A stretch of DNA of 44,127 nucleotides from Caulobacteraceae bacterium (GCA_947475845.1 CANJMO010000015.1:1-44127), one strand, 5' to 3'; shown: positions 19,791 through 28,599, counted from the first letter of the stretch. Translations and numbers: made by a program. Notes: generated by a model not told the origin, from the letters alone.

Positions 19791-20549
19791 ATGACCGCCG
19801 AGCGTGGAGCGGCCCTGGTCACGGGCGCCGGCCGGCGGATCGGGCGCGCCCTGGCTCTGGCTGCCGCCGGCGCCGGCTTCGACGTCGCCATCCATCACCT
19901 GCAATCGCACGAAGACGCCCAGAGCCTCGCCGACGAGATCACGGCCCTGGGCCGCCGCGCTCATATCCTCACCGCCGACCTCTCGGTCGATTCTGAAACC
20001 CGCGCCCTGATCGCCGACGCCACAAAAGCGCTCGGCCCGATCACCCTCTTGATCAACAACGCCTCGATCTTCGAGGACGACCGCATCGACAGCTTCGACG
20101 CCGCAAGCTGGCGATGCCACATGGAGGTCAACCTCCACGCCCCCCTGATGCTGGCCCAGACCTTCGCCGCCGCCCTGCCGGCCGAGCGCCAGGGCCTGAT
20201 CGTCAACCTGCTTGATCAGCGGGTGTGGAATCCCAACCCGCAGTTCTTCAGCTACAGCCTCAGCAAGGCCGCTCTGTGGTCCGCCACCCAGACCATGGCG
20301 CAGGCCCTGGCGCCGCGTATCCGCGTCAACGGCATCGGGCCGGGCCCCACCCTGCCTTCCATCCATCAGACCCAGGCGGCGTTCGACGCCGAGGCCGCTC
20401 ATGTGCTGCTGGAGCGGCGGGCGGAGCTGCACGATATCGTCGCCGCCGCCCTCTACCTGATTGACGCCTCTTCGGTCACGGGCCAGATGATCGCCGTCGA
20501 CGGCGGCCAGCACCTGTCCTGGAAAACGCCCGACATCGTTCAACCCTAG
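19791..20549 (+). CDS. SDR oxidoreductase, FolM/pteridine-reductase-like
   Basis: A 252-residue short-chain dehydrogenase. NAD(P) binding is shown by TGAGRRIGRALA (residues 11-22), DLSVD and NNASIF; the catalytic YxxxK is YSLSKAA, followed by RVNGIGPGPT. The TGxxxRxG form with a second arginine resembles FolM and PTR1 enzymes, which reduce dihydromonapterin or dihydrofolate with NADPH. The dihydroneopterin aldolase gene starts four bases downstream, which supports a pterin role. A general SDR of other specificity remains possible. Confidence 0.8.
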   Translation: MTAERGAALVTGAGRRIGRALALAAAGAGFDVAIHHLQSHEDAQSLADEITALGRRAHILTADLSVDSETRALIADATKALGPITLLINNASIFEDDRIDSFDAASWRCHMEVNLHAPLMLAQTFAAALPAERQGLIVNLLDQRVWNPNPQFFSYSLSKAALWSATQTMAQALAPRIRVNGIGPGPTLPSIHQTQAAFDAEAAHVLLERRAELHDIVAAALYLIDASSVTGQMIAVDGGQHLSWKTPDIVQP

Positions 20550-20553
20550 GCCG

Positions 20554-20937
20554 ATGAACAAGCTGCCTTTCGCCTCATCCTCGACCATCGTCGCCGGCGC
20601 CAAGATCTTCGTGCGCGCCCTCACGGTGCAGGCCGAAATCGGCGTCTATGAGCACGAACACGGCCGCCGTCAGCCCCTGGTGCTGGACGTCGAGCTCGAC
20701 ATGGCCGCGTCCGGCTTCGAGCAGATCGGCGACACCATCAACTACGAGACCATCGGCCAGATCGCCCGCGAGGTCGCCGCGTCCGGCCATATCAAGCTGG
20801 TGGAGACCTTCGCCGAACAGGTCGCCCTGGCCTGCATGCGCGATCCTCGCGTGCTCTCCGCCCGCGTCCGCGTCGAGAAGCCCGAGGCCCTGGCCCCCGC
20901 CGTCGCCGGCGTCGAGATCCTGCTGCGCCGAGCCTAG
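20554..20937 (+). CDS. folB: Dihydroneopterin aldolase
   Basis: A 127-residue enzyme of folate synthesis that cleaves 7,8-dihydroneopterin to 6-hydroxymethyl-dihydropterin and glycolaldehyde. Markers: IFVRALTVQAEIGVYEHEHG (family opening), PLVLDVELDM, DTINYETIGQIA, the catalytic segment HIKLVETFAEQVA, and RVEKPEALA near the end. Length is normal for FolB. It lies in an operon-like position directly after the SDR. Confidence 0.93.
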   Translation: MNKLPFASSSTIVAGAKIFVRALTVQAEIGVYEHEHGRRQPLVLDVELDMAASGFEQIGDTINYETIGQIAREVAASGHIKLVETFAEQVALACMRDPRVLSARVRVEKPEALAPAVAGVEILLRRA

Positions 20938-20973
20938 CTTGGCTTCCGCAGCGTTTGGCCCCACCATCGGCCG

Positions 20974-21381
20974 ATGAGCGAACCCTATGCCCCCCAGCCC
21001 TACGATCCGCCCGATGAGGACGGCATCCTGCCGGCGGTGGTCTACGGCCTCTACTTCCTCGGCCTGATCAATGGCCTCACGATTCCGGTCGGCCTGGTCA
21101 TCGCCTATGCCAACAAGGCGGGCGCCGGCCCGCGCATGCAGAGCCACTACATCTTCCAGATCCGCACCTTCTGGACCGCCATCGGCTGGTGGATGATCGG
21201 CGGCATGCTGATGATCTGGGGGATTCTCCTCATGCTGATCGGCATCGGTTTCGTGATGATGGGCGTCGGCGGACTGATCTTCGCGGTCGGTCACGTCTGG
21301 TTCGCCCTGCGCTGCGGACTCGGCGTCATGTACCTGGCGCGCGGCGAGGCCTATCCGCGTCCACGCACTTGGTTGGTTTGA
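20974..21381 (+). CDS. Small membrane protein, DUF4870-like
   Basis: A 135-residue protein with about three hydrophobic segments: one at residues 18-45 (LPAVVYGLYFLGLINGLTIP), a pair at about 68-115. The pattern of an N-terminal acidic tail, a GLI/VAY motif, QSHYIFQIRTFW and a C-terminal YLARGE resembles DUF4870/Tic20-type small membrane proteins. Function unknown. It starts 37 bases after folB and may be co-transcribed. Confidence 0.7.
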   Translation: MSEPYAPQPYDPPDEDGILPAVVYGLYFLGLINGLTIPVGLVIAYANKAGAGPRMQSHYIFQIRTFWTAIGWWMIGGMLMIWGILLMLIGIGFVMMGVGGLIFAVGHVWFALRCGLGVMYLARGEAYPRPRTWLV

Positions 21382-21448
21382 CAGAGGATCGAACCGCCAA
21401 GCTGAACGTTGCAGAACCCGCCCGCCCCCGCCGGCCCAAGGAAACACG

Positions 21449-22759
21449 ATGAGCCAGACGGAACTGCCGGGTGCCCACGAACCCGACGCCGACGTTAAAC
21501 AGCCGCGCAAGCCGACCTTGCTGCAGATCATGGGGCCTGGCCTGATCACCGGGGCCTCGGACGACGATCCCAGCGGCATCGCCGCCTACAGCCAGGCCGG
21601 CGCCCAGTTCGGCTATCAGATGGGCTGGACCCTGTTGTTCAGCTGGCCTCTGATGTGCGCCATCCAGGAGATCAGCGCCCGCGTCGGCCGCGTCACCGGG
21701 CGCGGCATCGCCGGCAATCTCAAGCAGCATTATCCCCTGCCCGTCCTCTACATCCTGGTCGGCCTGCTGGTAGTGGCCAACGTCATCAACCTCGGCGCCG
21801 ACCTGGGCGCCATGGCGGCGGGCCTCAAGCTGGTGATCGGCGGGCCTCAGTTGCTCTATGTCGCCCTGTTCGGCCTGGTCTCCGGTCTGCTGCAGATTTT
21901 CGCCCGCTACTCGCGCTACGTCTCGGTGCTCAAGTGGCTGACCCTCTCCCTGTTCGCCTACATCGCCGTCGCTTTGGTGGTGCATGTGCCCTGGGGCACG
22001 GTGGCCTACCGGATGGTCGTGCCCAAGATCGAGTTCAAGGCCGAGTACCTGACCGTGGTCGTCGCCGTGCTCGGCACCACCATCAGCCCCTACCTGTTCT
22101 TCTGGCAGGCCGAGGAAGAGGTCGAGGACACCAAGGAGCGCGACGGGGCCAAGCCGCTCGAACGCGCGCCTGAACAGGCCAAGGAAGAATTCCACCGCAT
22201 CCGCATCGACACCTATGTCGGCATGGGGCTGTCCAGCTTGGTGGCCCTGTTCATCATGGTCACCGCCGCCGCCACCCTCAACGCCAACGGCATCACCAAC
22301 ATCGAAACCTCGGCTCAAGCGGCCGAAGCGCTGCGGCCCATTGCCGGCCAGGCGGCGTTCGTGATCTTCGCCCTCGGCATCGTCGGCACCGGCCTGCTCG
22401 CCGTTCCGGTCCTGGCCGGCTCAGCCGCTTTCGCGGTCGGCGAAACCTTCGGCTGGCACGTCGGTCTGGCGCGCAAGGCTCACCGGGCCAAGGCCTTCTA
22501 CGGCTGCCTGGCCGCCGCCATCGCCATCGGCGTGTTGATGAATATGTCGCCGATTGACCCGATCAAGGCCCTGTTCTGGAGCGCGGTCATCAACGGCGTC
22601 GTGGCCGTTCCGATCATGGTTCTGCTGATGCACCTTTCCAGCCGCAAGGAAGCCATGGGCGAATTCACCCTGCCGCCATTCCTCAAGATCGTCGGCTGGA
22701 TTGCGACTGGGGCCATGGCTCTGGCGGCAGTGGCGATGTTCGCAACTTTCGGCAAATAA
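21449..22759 (+). CDS. Nramp-related divalent metal transporter
   Basis: A 436-residue, 11-12 helix transporter of the Nramp superfamily. Helix 1 reads LITGASDDDPSGIAAYSQAG, where canonical Nramps have DPGN; helix 6 reads TTISPYLFFWQAEEEVED, where canonical ones have the metal-binding methionine motif MPHN. Both changes match the Nramp-related branch that includes magnesium-type transporters, so Mn2+/Fe2+ import should not be assumed. An acidic stretch and a charged loop follow helix 6. The start ATG 21449 follows AAGGAAACACG. Confidence 0.88.
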   Translation: MSQTELPGAHEPDADVKQPRKPTLLQIMGPGLITGASDDDPSGIAAYSQAGAQFGYQMGWTLLFSWPLMCAIQEISARVGRVTGRGIAGNLKQHYPLPVLYILVGLLVVANVINLGADLGAMAAGLKLVIGGPQLLYVALFGLVSGLLQIFARYSRYVSVLKWLTLSLFAYIAVALVVHVPWGTVAYRMVVPKIEFKAEYLTVVVAVLGTTISPYLFFWQAEEEVEDTKERDGAKPLERAPEQAKEEFHRIRIDTYVGMGLSSLVALFIMVTAAATLNANGITNIETSAQAAEALRPIAGQAAFVIFALGIVGTGLLAVPVLAGSAAFAVGETFGWHVGLARKAHRAKAFYGCLAAAIAIGVLMNMSPIDPIKALFWSAVINGVVAVPIMVLLMHLSSRKEAMGEFTLPPFLKIVGWIATGAMALAAVAMFATFGK

Positions 22760-22782
22760 TAGCGGGAACCTTTTGCCGTTTC

Positions 22783-22800
22783 GCGGCGCCCGAGCGCCGC
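22783..22800 (+). terminator. Weak hairpin after the Nramp-related gene
   Basis: GCGGCGC-CCGA-GCGCCGC forms a 7-bp stem 24 bases after the stop. No T-run follows, so it is only a candidate. Confidence 0.35.
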
Positions 22801-22915
22801 GCGCGGAATCTAACCCGTTGTCTAACAAGGCTATTCAGCCTGGGTTCATGCACCGCGCCTTATCTTCAGGTCAACGCTCGGGCAATCCGCCCTGGCATCG
22901 ATTTAGGAGGCGACC

Positions 22916-23266
22916 ATGAATAAGTTTTTGACCGGCGCCCTGGCGGCCCTGACGATCGGCGGCTCACTCGCCGCCACCACTGTCCCCGCTTCGGCCCAGC
23001 CGCACGGCGGCTATCACGGCGGTCGCGGCGGCGACGATGGCGGTTATCGCGGCGGCTACGGCGGCGGTTATCGGGGCAATGACGCCCTAGGCGCCGGCCT
23101 CGTCGGTCTGGCCCTCGGCGCGGCCCTAGCCGGCGGCAATGTAGGCTATGGCTATGGCGCGCCGGGCTATTACGCTCCCGGCTACCACGCCGCGCCGCGC
23201 TGCCGCATGGAGATGCGCTGGAACCCCCGCTGGGGCGGCTATGAGCGCGTCCGCGTCTGCTACTAG
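22916..23266 (+). CDS. Glycine/tyrosine-rich secreted small protein
   Basis: A 116-residue protein with a clear signal peptide (residues 1-27, ending ASAQ), a GGY/GGR-repeat region, a glycine-alanine hydrophobic stretch of glycine-zipper type (ALGAGLVGLALGAALAGG) and a C-terminal segment with CRMEMRWNPRWGGYERVRVC. The two cysteines probably form a disulfide. It starts after AGGAGG with good spacing and is followed by a strong terminator, so it is a single-gene unit. Probably an envelope protein; function unknown. Confidence 0.8.
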   Translation: MNKFLTGALAALTIGGSLAATTVPASAQPHGGYHGGRGGDDGGYRGGYGGGYRGNDALGAGLVGLALGAALAGGNVGYGYGAPGYYAPGYHAAPRCRMEMRWNPRWGGYERVRVCY

Positions 23267-23287
23267 ACGCTGGCTAGGCTGAAATCA

Positions 23288-23318
23288 GGCCCTCGCGATC
23301 CGTCGCGGGGGCCTTTTT
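23288..23318 (+). terminator. Rho-independent terminator
   Basis: GGCCCTCGCGA-TCCG-TCGCGGGGGCC followed by TTTTT, immediately after the glycine-rich protein gene. The stem is 11 bp with one internal mismatch. Confidence 0.9.
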
Positions 23319-23686
23319 CACGTCTCGCGCTGAGCGTTGGCCTTCAGTCGCTGCGCCACCGCGGCGCCGACCCAGCTCACCAGACTGACCACGATCGAGC
23401 CCAGCAGGGCGGCGACGAAGCCGTTCACGTGGAAGCCGCGCAGGAACACCGCCGTCAGAGCCAGCATGCCGGCGTTGATCACCAGCAGGAACAGCCCCAG
23501 CGTCAGGATGCTGATCGGCAGGGTCAGGATGATCAGCACCGGCCGCACCACCGCATTGATGATGCCCAGGATCAGCGCGGCGGCCAGCAAGTAGCCGAAG
23601 CTGCCCACCGATATTCCCGGCACGAGATTGGCGGCGGCCGACAGGCCTCCGGCGGCGAAGGCGAAGCGGATCAGCATCCCGGTCAT
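23318..23686 (-). CDS. PF04020 small membrane protein (phage-holin-4-like)
   Basis: A 122-residue protein with four hydrophobic helices. The family segment ILGIINAVVRPVLIILTLPI (about residues 40-59) and the following TLGLFLLVINAGMLALTA are diagnostic of PF04020, a widespread bacterial family named after phage holins but chromosomal and not lytic as far as known. GAGGAG lies just upstream of ATG 23686. It follows the frameshifted gene by ten bases on the same strand, suggesting co-transcription. Confidence 0.88.
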   Translation of the reverse strand: MTGMLIRFAFAAGGLSAAANLVPGISVGSFGYLLAAALILGIINAVVRPVLIILTLPISILTLGLFLLVINAGMLALTAVFLRGFHVNGFVAALLGSIVVSLVSWVGAAVAQRLKANAQRET

Positions 23687-23696
23687 GGCCGGCTCC

Positions 23697-24049
23697 TCAG
23701 CTGACGTGGAAGTCGTGGTAGCGCTCGGTCTCGTGATCGTAGATCTGAATCGCGTCCCCGGAGAAGACGCCCTTGAAATGCTTTTCGGAGGCGTAATCGT
23801 AGCCCGAGAAACCCTCCGCCTCCATATCCAGCTGGATGTAGCGCTCGGTGACCGAATGGTAGAGCGCGTCCGGCCGGCCGCTGATGCGCGCGCCCGATCC
23901 GCCCTCGATCACGTCCACGGCGTCGGCGCGCACCACGCCGCCCACCGGGATTTCGCGCTTGGCGTCGTGGTCGAACACATGGGGAAGGTCCGGCGCGCGT
24001 TCAGCGACGCCGCCATGAAGGCGACCATGTAGCGATGTTCCGGCTTCAT
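23697..24049 (-). pseudogene. Hypothetical protein gene, probable frameshift
   Basis: The best start on this strand is ATG 24049, with AGGAA five bases upstream, giving MKPEHRYMVAFMAASLNA. That frame then turns into implausible serine/threonine-rich sequence and stops at 23909. From about 24005 onward a second frame reads well to 23697 (DLPHVFDHDAKREIPVGGVV, DALYHSVTERYIQLDMEAEG, AIQIYDHETERYHDF). Joining the two with a one-base shift near the GCGCGCGCC run (23995-24005) would give a protein of about 117 residues. The second frame alone can start at GTG 24074 but lacks a ribosome binding site. I do not recognise the family. Sequencing error or a real frameshift cannot be told apart. Confidence 0.55.
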
Positions 24050-24163
24050 TGACGTTCCTGGCCCTCGTGAACACAGCTTGTAGGCCGGATTTTGCATGAA
24101 TCGATAGTCCGCTGGCGTGGTGTAGGCTGCGCCGATCATCGAGAGTCGCCTGCCGGAGGGCGC

Positions 24164-24982
24164 ATGCCCCACACCTCGCCGCAATCCAAGTCCGCCAGCT
24201 ACCGGCTGGCGATCGAAGACCCAGACTTCCTGCACCGCGACGAGCTTCGCGGACTGCGGCTGCAACTGGAGTACGACAAGCCGGAAATCCTGCTGCGCGA
24301 ATGGGGCGTCCGGTCGACCATCATCGTATTCGGCAGCGCCCGCATCCCCTCGCCTGAGCGGGCCCGGGCGATCCGCAAGGCGGCGGGCGGCGAGCTGGAC
24401 GACGCCGCCGAGGCCCTGCTGACCAAACACGTCGCCTACTATCAGCAGTCGCGCGAGTTCGGCCGCATCGCGTCGGAGCGGGGTGGCGCCTTTGCCCCGG
24501 TCGATCGCTGGCGCGACAACGTCATAGCAACCGGTGGCGGCCCGGGCATCATGGAGGCCGCCAATCGCGGCGCGCACGAGGCCGGCGCCCCGACCATCGG
24601 CTTCAACATCAACCTGCCCGCCGAGCAGTTCCCCAATCCCTACACCACGCCCGAGTTCACTTTCCGTTTCCAGTATTTCGGCATGCGCAAGATGCACATG
24701 GCCATACGCACCAACGCCCTGGTGGTGTTTCCCGGCGGCTTCGGCACCCTGGACGAAATGTTCGAGCTGCTGACGTTGCAGCAGACCGGCAAGGCCCCGG
24801 CCTCGCCCATCGTGCTGATGGACGAGGCCTATTGGCGCAAGTTGATCAATTTCCAGATGCTGATCGACGACGGCATGATCCGCGAAGCCGACATGAATCT
24901 ATTCTGCTTCGCCGAGACCGCGGAACAGGCCTGGAGCGCCCTGGTGGAGCGCGGCCTGCGCCACCTGGCCCCGCCGCGCTAA
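24164..24982 (+). CDS. LOG-family Rossmann-fold protein (TIGR00730-like)
   Basis: A 272-residue protein of the lysine-decarboxylase-like/LOG family, whose members are nucleoside 5'-monophosphate phosphoribohydrolases. The signature PGGFGTLDEMFEL is intact, as are VFGSARIPSP, ATGGGPGIMEAANRGAHEAG and the RKMHMAIRTNALVVF segment before it. It has a long N-terminal extension compared with short LOG proteins. ATG 24164 is preferred: GGAGGG lies four bases upstream; an upstream ATG at 24092 has no such site. Its TAA overlaps the stop of the convergent acid phosphatase. Confidence 0.88.
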   Translation: MPHTSPQSKSASYRLAIEDPDFLHRDELRGLRLQLEYDKPEILLREWGVRSTIIVFGSARIPSPERARAIRKAAGGELDDAAEALLTKHVAYYQQSREFGRIASERGGAFAPVDRWRDNVIATGGGPGIMEAANRGAHEAGAPTIGFNINLPAEQFPNPYTTPEFTFRFQYFGMRKMHMAIRTNALVVFPGGFGTLDEMFELLTLQQTGKAPASPIVLMDEAYWRKLINFQMLIDDGMIREADMNLFCFAETAEQAWSALVERGLRHLAPPR

Positions 24983-25710
24983 CCTTCCGTCAGTCCGGCC
25001 GCCTTGAGCTCGGCGCGCGCCGCCGCCAGGTCACCCTGCATCTTGGGGCTATGCAGCATCTCGACCGCCAGCGTCGTCCCCATCGCTTGGGAGGCCACCG
25101 TATCGCTGCGGTAGTGCAGGCCGCAAACTAGGCGGCTGTAGCCGTATTCCTGGGCGCGCTGCAGGATCGTATCCGCCTTGTCCGGCATCAGGTCGGCCAG
25201 GACCACGCCCAGCGAGAAGCCGACGATGGTGTGACCGCTAGGATAGGATGTCAGGGGATTGGCGCTCGGCTTGTAGTCGCAGCCGCGGATCGTCGGGTCT
25301 GCTTTCCAGGGGCGCGGCCGCTTGAACACGTCCTTGGCGCGGGTCGCGGCAATCTCCTGGTCGTTCATCACCGCGTCCAACACCTTCGCGGTGGCCGGTA
25401 GTTGGCTCATATCGAACTTCAGCCCGAGCGCGCCGACGAACAGGCGCCAGTCCTCATGCGTATCGTCCCACACCGCCTGATCGAACTGCCCGCCGGTTCG
25501 ATGGTCCTGGATAATATGCAATTCGGCCAGTTCGGCCTTCTCCGCGGCCGAGCCGACTGCCGGCGGGGGCGGGAGCAGGCGCGCCGCGTCGATGTCCCCA
25601 GGCGTCAGGATCATCAGCATTTGTTGCGGCTTGGCGGCTGGGGGCGTTTGGGCCAAGGCGCCGCACCCTAGGACGAGCAGACCGCCGGCGAGGAGGACCG
25701 AGCGAAGCAT
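24979..25710 (-). CDS. Class A acid phosphatase (PhoN/PAP2 type), periplasmic
   Basis: A 243-residue secreted phosphomonoesterase. The vanadium-haloperoxidase/PAP2 motifs are KDVFKRPRPW (KX6RP), YPSGHT and SRLVCGLHYRSD (SRX5HX3D). The signal peptide covers residues 1-21; the sequence LGC within it makes a lipoprotein alternative possible. ATG 25710 has GGAG five bases upstream; an in-frame ATG seven codons earlier lacks one. It lies 61 bases after the TonB-dependent receptor on the same strand, separated by a hairpin, and may release phosphate from organic esters in the periplasm. Confidence 0.9.
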   Translation of the reverse strand: MLRSVLLAGGLLVLGCGALAQTPPAAKPQQMLMILTPGDIDAARLLPPPPAVGSAAEKAELAELHIIQDHRTGGQFDQAVWDDTHEDWRLFVGALGLKFDMSQLPATAKVLDAVMNDQEIAATRAKDVFKRPRPWKADPTIRGCDYKPSANPLTSYPSGHTIVGFSLGVVLADLMPDKADTILQRAQEYGYSRLVCGLHYRSDTVASQAMGTTLAVEMLHSPKMQGDLAAARAELKAAGLTEG

Positions 25711-25738
25711 GGATGTCTCCTGTGGGATCAAACGAAAT

Positions 25739-25760
25739 CGGCGGCCCCGGGGGGCCGCCG
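25739..25760 (-). terminator. Hairpin terminator after the TonB-dependent receptor
   Basis: CGGCGGCCCC-GG-GGGGCCGCCG is a perfect 10-bp stem; on the minus strand it is followed by the T-rich ATTTCGTTT. It probably limits read-through into the acid phosphatase gene. Confidence 0.75.
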
Positions 25761-25771
25761 ACGCAGGCGTT

Positions 25772-28234
25772 CTAGAAGGCGACTTTCAGAGTCACCTGAT
25801 AGCCGGTCCCGATGTCGTAGACGTACTGGTTCAGGTTGGCCTTGCCGGCCACGGTCGGCGTGGTCGCCAGGACGTTGGTGCCCGGGAGGTAGGTCTTTCC
25901 GGAAACGCCCGTGATGCCTTTGCGGTTGGCCAGGTTCAGGACCTGACCCTGCAGGCTGTAGTTCTTCCAGCTGTAGGTTCCGCTGAAATTGAAGTCAGCG
26001 TACGCGTCGACGGTCCCGCCCGGCAGCAGGGTGGCGGTGGCGGCATTGACCGAATAGGCCCCTTGCCACTTGCCCGTCAGGTTCATGACCAAGCGGCTAT
26101 CCGACAGGCCGACGTTGCTCCATTCCGAGCGCAGCCCCCCGGCCGCCGTCCAGCGCGGCGCCCCGGCGATCTGCTGGCCGTTGGCCAGCGGCAGGACCGG
26201 GTCGTTCTTACCGACCGCGTTGTTGCGGCCGTAGTTGGCGAACACACTAAAGCCGTAGGGCAGAACATAGGTGCCCTGGACCTCGACGCCCGAGAAGGTC
26301 GCCCCGCCGCTGTTGGTGGTAAAGGTCTGGCCATTGAGTGGGCTGCCCGGATCGGAAATCGTCTGGCTTTGCAGCTTGTGCTTGAAGTCGATGTAGTAGA
26401 CGTCGCCGTCGAAGCTGAACTTGCCGGCGCTGAAAACGGTGCCGAGCTGATAGTTGGTCGACTCCTGCGGAATGACGTTCACGCTTCCCGGATTGGCGAC
26501 GTTGAAGACACTGACGTCGGGGACCAGGAAGCCCTGGGCATACTGGGCGTAGATCGCCCAGTTGCTGCGCAAACGATAGTTGGCGGTCAGGAACGGCAGG
26601 GTTTTCTTGAACGTCGGGCTGACAAAGACCGGTTGCAAAACCTTGGCGTCGTCGGGCGCATGGACGAACAGGTTGAAGTTCACGAACTTGACGCCGGGTG
26701 TGACAGTCAGGGCTTCGGTCGGCCTCCATTGGAACTGGGCGAATATTTGGTACTGATGCCAGCCCGAGTACTCTAGGTTGTTGATATAGAGCGGGACCTG
26801 GCACGAGCCGTTGCTCTGAACCCCATAGCCTTGAGCCGCGCAGGTCGTACCGGTGGGCAGATTCTTGGTCGAGGTCTCGCGGTAATCGAGCTTGTTGGTC
26901 AGCATGTCGATGTCGGTCTTGCCGCGCTCGGTGTTCGTATATTCGTACATCGCGCCGATCGTCGCCGTGCCGATCGAGAAGTCCTTATCGAAACGCAGGA
27001 TGTCGCCAGACACCCGGTACTGGTTGCGCTTCAGATAGCCTGGCAGGCCGAACACCTGGGCCGAAGCCGCATAGGCTGAGCCCGCGGCGGGATAGGCCGC
27101 CGGCGGGTTGATCGTCACCAGATTGGCCTTGTTCAGGGCCGCGCCGCCGTCGCCCGTCACTAGGGTCAAGGATTGGTCAGCCGTCGCGTCGTTGGCGGCG
27201 TAGGTGTTGTTGACGTAGGCGTAGGTGTAGGTGGTGTTTTCGAGCTTAAACCCTTGCCCGAAATCATAGTTTTCCTTCAGGTATGAAAAATCGGCCGTCT
27301 TGTTGGTGTAGTTGTAGCCCTTATAGGTCTGCAGGGTCGGGTCGTTGCTGAGCGCGAACCGCTTACCATAGACGGTGGTCTGCGCGACACTGGCGATCGA
27401 GTTGCTGTCGCCCTGGTTGTAGAAATTCTTGTTCCACGTGTAGAGCGCCGTCACGGTCAGGTTGTTGGTCACGGGCAGCGTGCCCTTCAGGAAGATGTTT
27501 TGGCCCTTGCTGGGGCTGTTCGTGAGATAGCCCTGCGTGGCGTAGGACATGTAGTTGGCCATCACGTTGAGGCCGCGCATCTGCGCCAGCGGACCCGAAG
27601 CGACCGTCGTAGCACTCAGCCATGTGCCGAAACTGGCGGTTGTCGCGGTTTGCCGGAAGCTGGGCTTGGTCTCGAAAGGCAGCGAGAACAGATTGACCTG
27701 GCCGCCGAAGTTCGCCTGACCGAGTTCGGTGGCGCCGCCCGGGCCCCGCTCGATGATGACCGCGCCGATGGTCGACGACGGGAAGAAGGAATTGGCGTGG
27801 TGCGACGGGCCGTTGGCGTCGCCCCAGGCGATGCCGTCGTAGGTGACGTTGAACGTTCCGTCTTTAAAGCCGCGCAGCGAGAGTTTGGCGCCGTCCGTCG
27901 AGCCGGGGCCATTCGGATTGGGCGTGGAGGACATCGACGGCGCCAGGGTGGCGGTGGTCGTGTAGTCGCCGACGCGCGGCGCGACCTCTTCGATCTGCTT
28001 GCGGCTAATCAGCGCCGTGGGCTCAGTGGCGTTGAGTGAGGACTTGACCGGCGCAACGTCGGCAGCTTGCCCCTTGGGCGCGGTCACCACGATGGCTGTC
28101 ACTTCGGTGTCCGTGACGGGAGCGTCGGCCGTGGCGACGGCGTCAGCCGCTTGAGCCGCGCCCGCGGCGGCCAGCATTAGAGCGATGCTTGCGCCCGCTA
28201 GGAGGCGGGTCAGGAAAATGTCGTGGCGAGTCAT
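25772..28234 (-). CDS. TonB-dependent outer membrane receptor
   Basis: An 820-residue outer membrane transporter for a large nutrient. The signal peptide ends near AQAADA; a candidate TonB box, TAIVVTA, follows at about residue 45. The plug domain is recognisable (ALISRKQIEEVAPRVGDY, LSLRGFKDGTFNVTYDGIAW, AVIIERGPGGATELGQANFG), then a 22-strand-type barrel ending in the terminal phenylalanine VTLKVAF. The start is placed at MTRHDIFLTRLL (28234), because the frame upstream lacks signal-peptide character. Base composition is a little more AT-rich than its neighbours. Substrate unknown: the neighbourhood (acid phosphatase, FeoAB) suggests an iron or phosphorylated ligand, but this is inference. 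Confidence 0.93.
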   Translation of the reverse strand: MTRHDIFLTRLLAGASIALMLAAAGAAQAADAVATADAPVTDTEVTAIVVTAPKGQAADVAPVKSSLNATEPTALISRKQIEEVAPRVGDYTTTATLAPSMSSTPNPNGPGSTDGAKLSLRGFKDGTFNVTYDGIAWGDANGPSHHANSFFPSSTIGAVIIERGPGGATELGQANFGGQVNLFSLPFETKPSFRQTATTASFGTWLSATTVASGPLAQMRGLNVMANYMSYATQGYLTNSPSKGQNIFLKGTLPVTNNLTVTALYTWNKNFYNQGDSNSIASVAQTTVYGKRFALSNDPTLQTYKGYNYTNKTADFSYLKENYDFGQGFKLENTTYTYAYVNNTYAANDATADQSLTLVTGDGGAALNKANLVTINPPAAYPAAGSAYAASAQVFGLPGYLKRNQYRVSGDILRFDKDFSIGTATIGAMYEYTNTERGKTDIDMLTNKLDYRETSTKNLPTGTTCAAQGYGVQSNGSCQVPLYINNLEYSGWHQYQIFAQFQWRPTEALTVTPGVKFVNFNLFVHAPDDAKVLQPVFVSPTFKKTLPFLTANYRLRSNWAIYAQYAQGFLVPDVSVFNVANPGSVNVIPQESTNYQLGTVFSAGKFSFDGDVYYIDFKHKLQSQTISDPGSPLNGQTFTTNSGGATFSGVEVQGTYVLPYGFSVFANYGRNNAVGKNDPVLPLANGQQIAGAPRWTAAGGLRSEWSNVGLSDSRLVMNLTGKWQGAYSVNAATATLLPGGTVDAYADFNFSGTYSWKNYSLQGQVLNLANRKGITGVSGKTYLPGTNVLATTPTVAGKANLNQYVYDIGTGYQVTLKVAF

Positions 28235-28599
28235 GCGGATTGTCCCCTTTTTTATCGATGGGGCCGCAGCGCGCAGGTCGAGACCTGTCACGGAGTGAGC
28301 AGCAACATACCGGTCCGACATGTGCGGAGATGTCGAAGCGAACGCTCTGAATCCTTTCTCAGGACCCCCAGCGGCGCTTTAATCACTCGGTGATATTGAC
28401 TCAAATGAAGTGTCGTTGACGAATTCAAGACAGTTTTACTTAAATCGATCCGCACAGAGACCAATTCGGACCAGCCGCCCAATTCGCCTGCGTAGGGAGG
28501 CGGCGTGCGCAGACGCGCAAGTTCTGTATAACGGCTCGTCGGCCAAGCTCGGGCGCACCGACCTGTCGCCGCCTGGAGGCGACTCATGGGGAATACGGA
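28235..28599. other. Gene-free divergent control region
   Basis: 365 bases separate the TonB-dependent receptor from the divergent DUF6134-like gene. I find no credible coding frame. The part from 28375 to 28450 is distinctly AT-rich and holds two TTGAC boxes. No clear Fur or Irr box is seen. Confidence 0.5.
28416..28445 (+). promoter_or_regulatory. Candidate sigma-70 promoter
   Basis: TTGACG (28416-28421), an 18-base spacer and TTAAAT (28440-28445) in the AT-rich tract upstream of the Tat-exported protein gene. Prediction by eye only. Confidence 0.35.

Noticed and set aside
18425-19891. 488-codon minus-strand frame across nhaA
   Set aside because: Antisense shadow of nhaA with Gly/Gln/Asp-rich, non-protein-like composition.
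22920-23100. Tandem repeat or CRISPR-like array in the glycine-rich gene
   Set aside because: The periodicity is that of GGY/GGR codons in a coding region, with no spacers.
23318-23686. Prophage, suggested by the holin-like membrane protein
   Set aside because: PF04020 proteins are ordinary chromosomal genes and no other phage gene is nearby.
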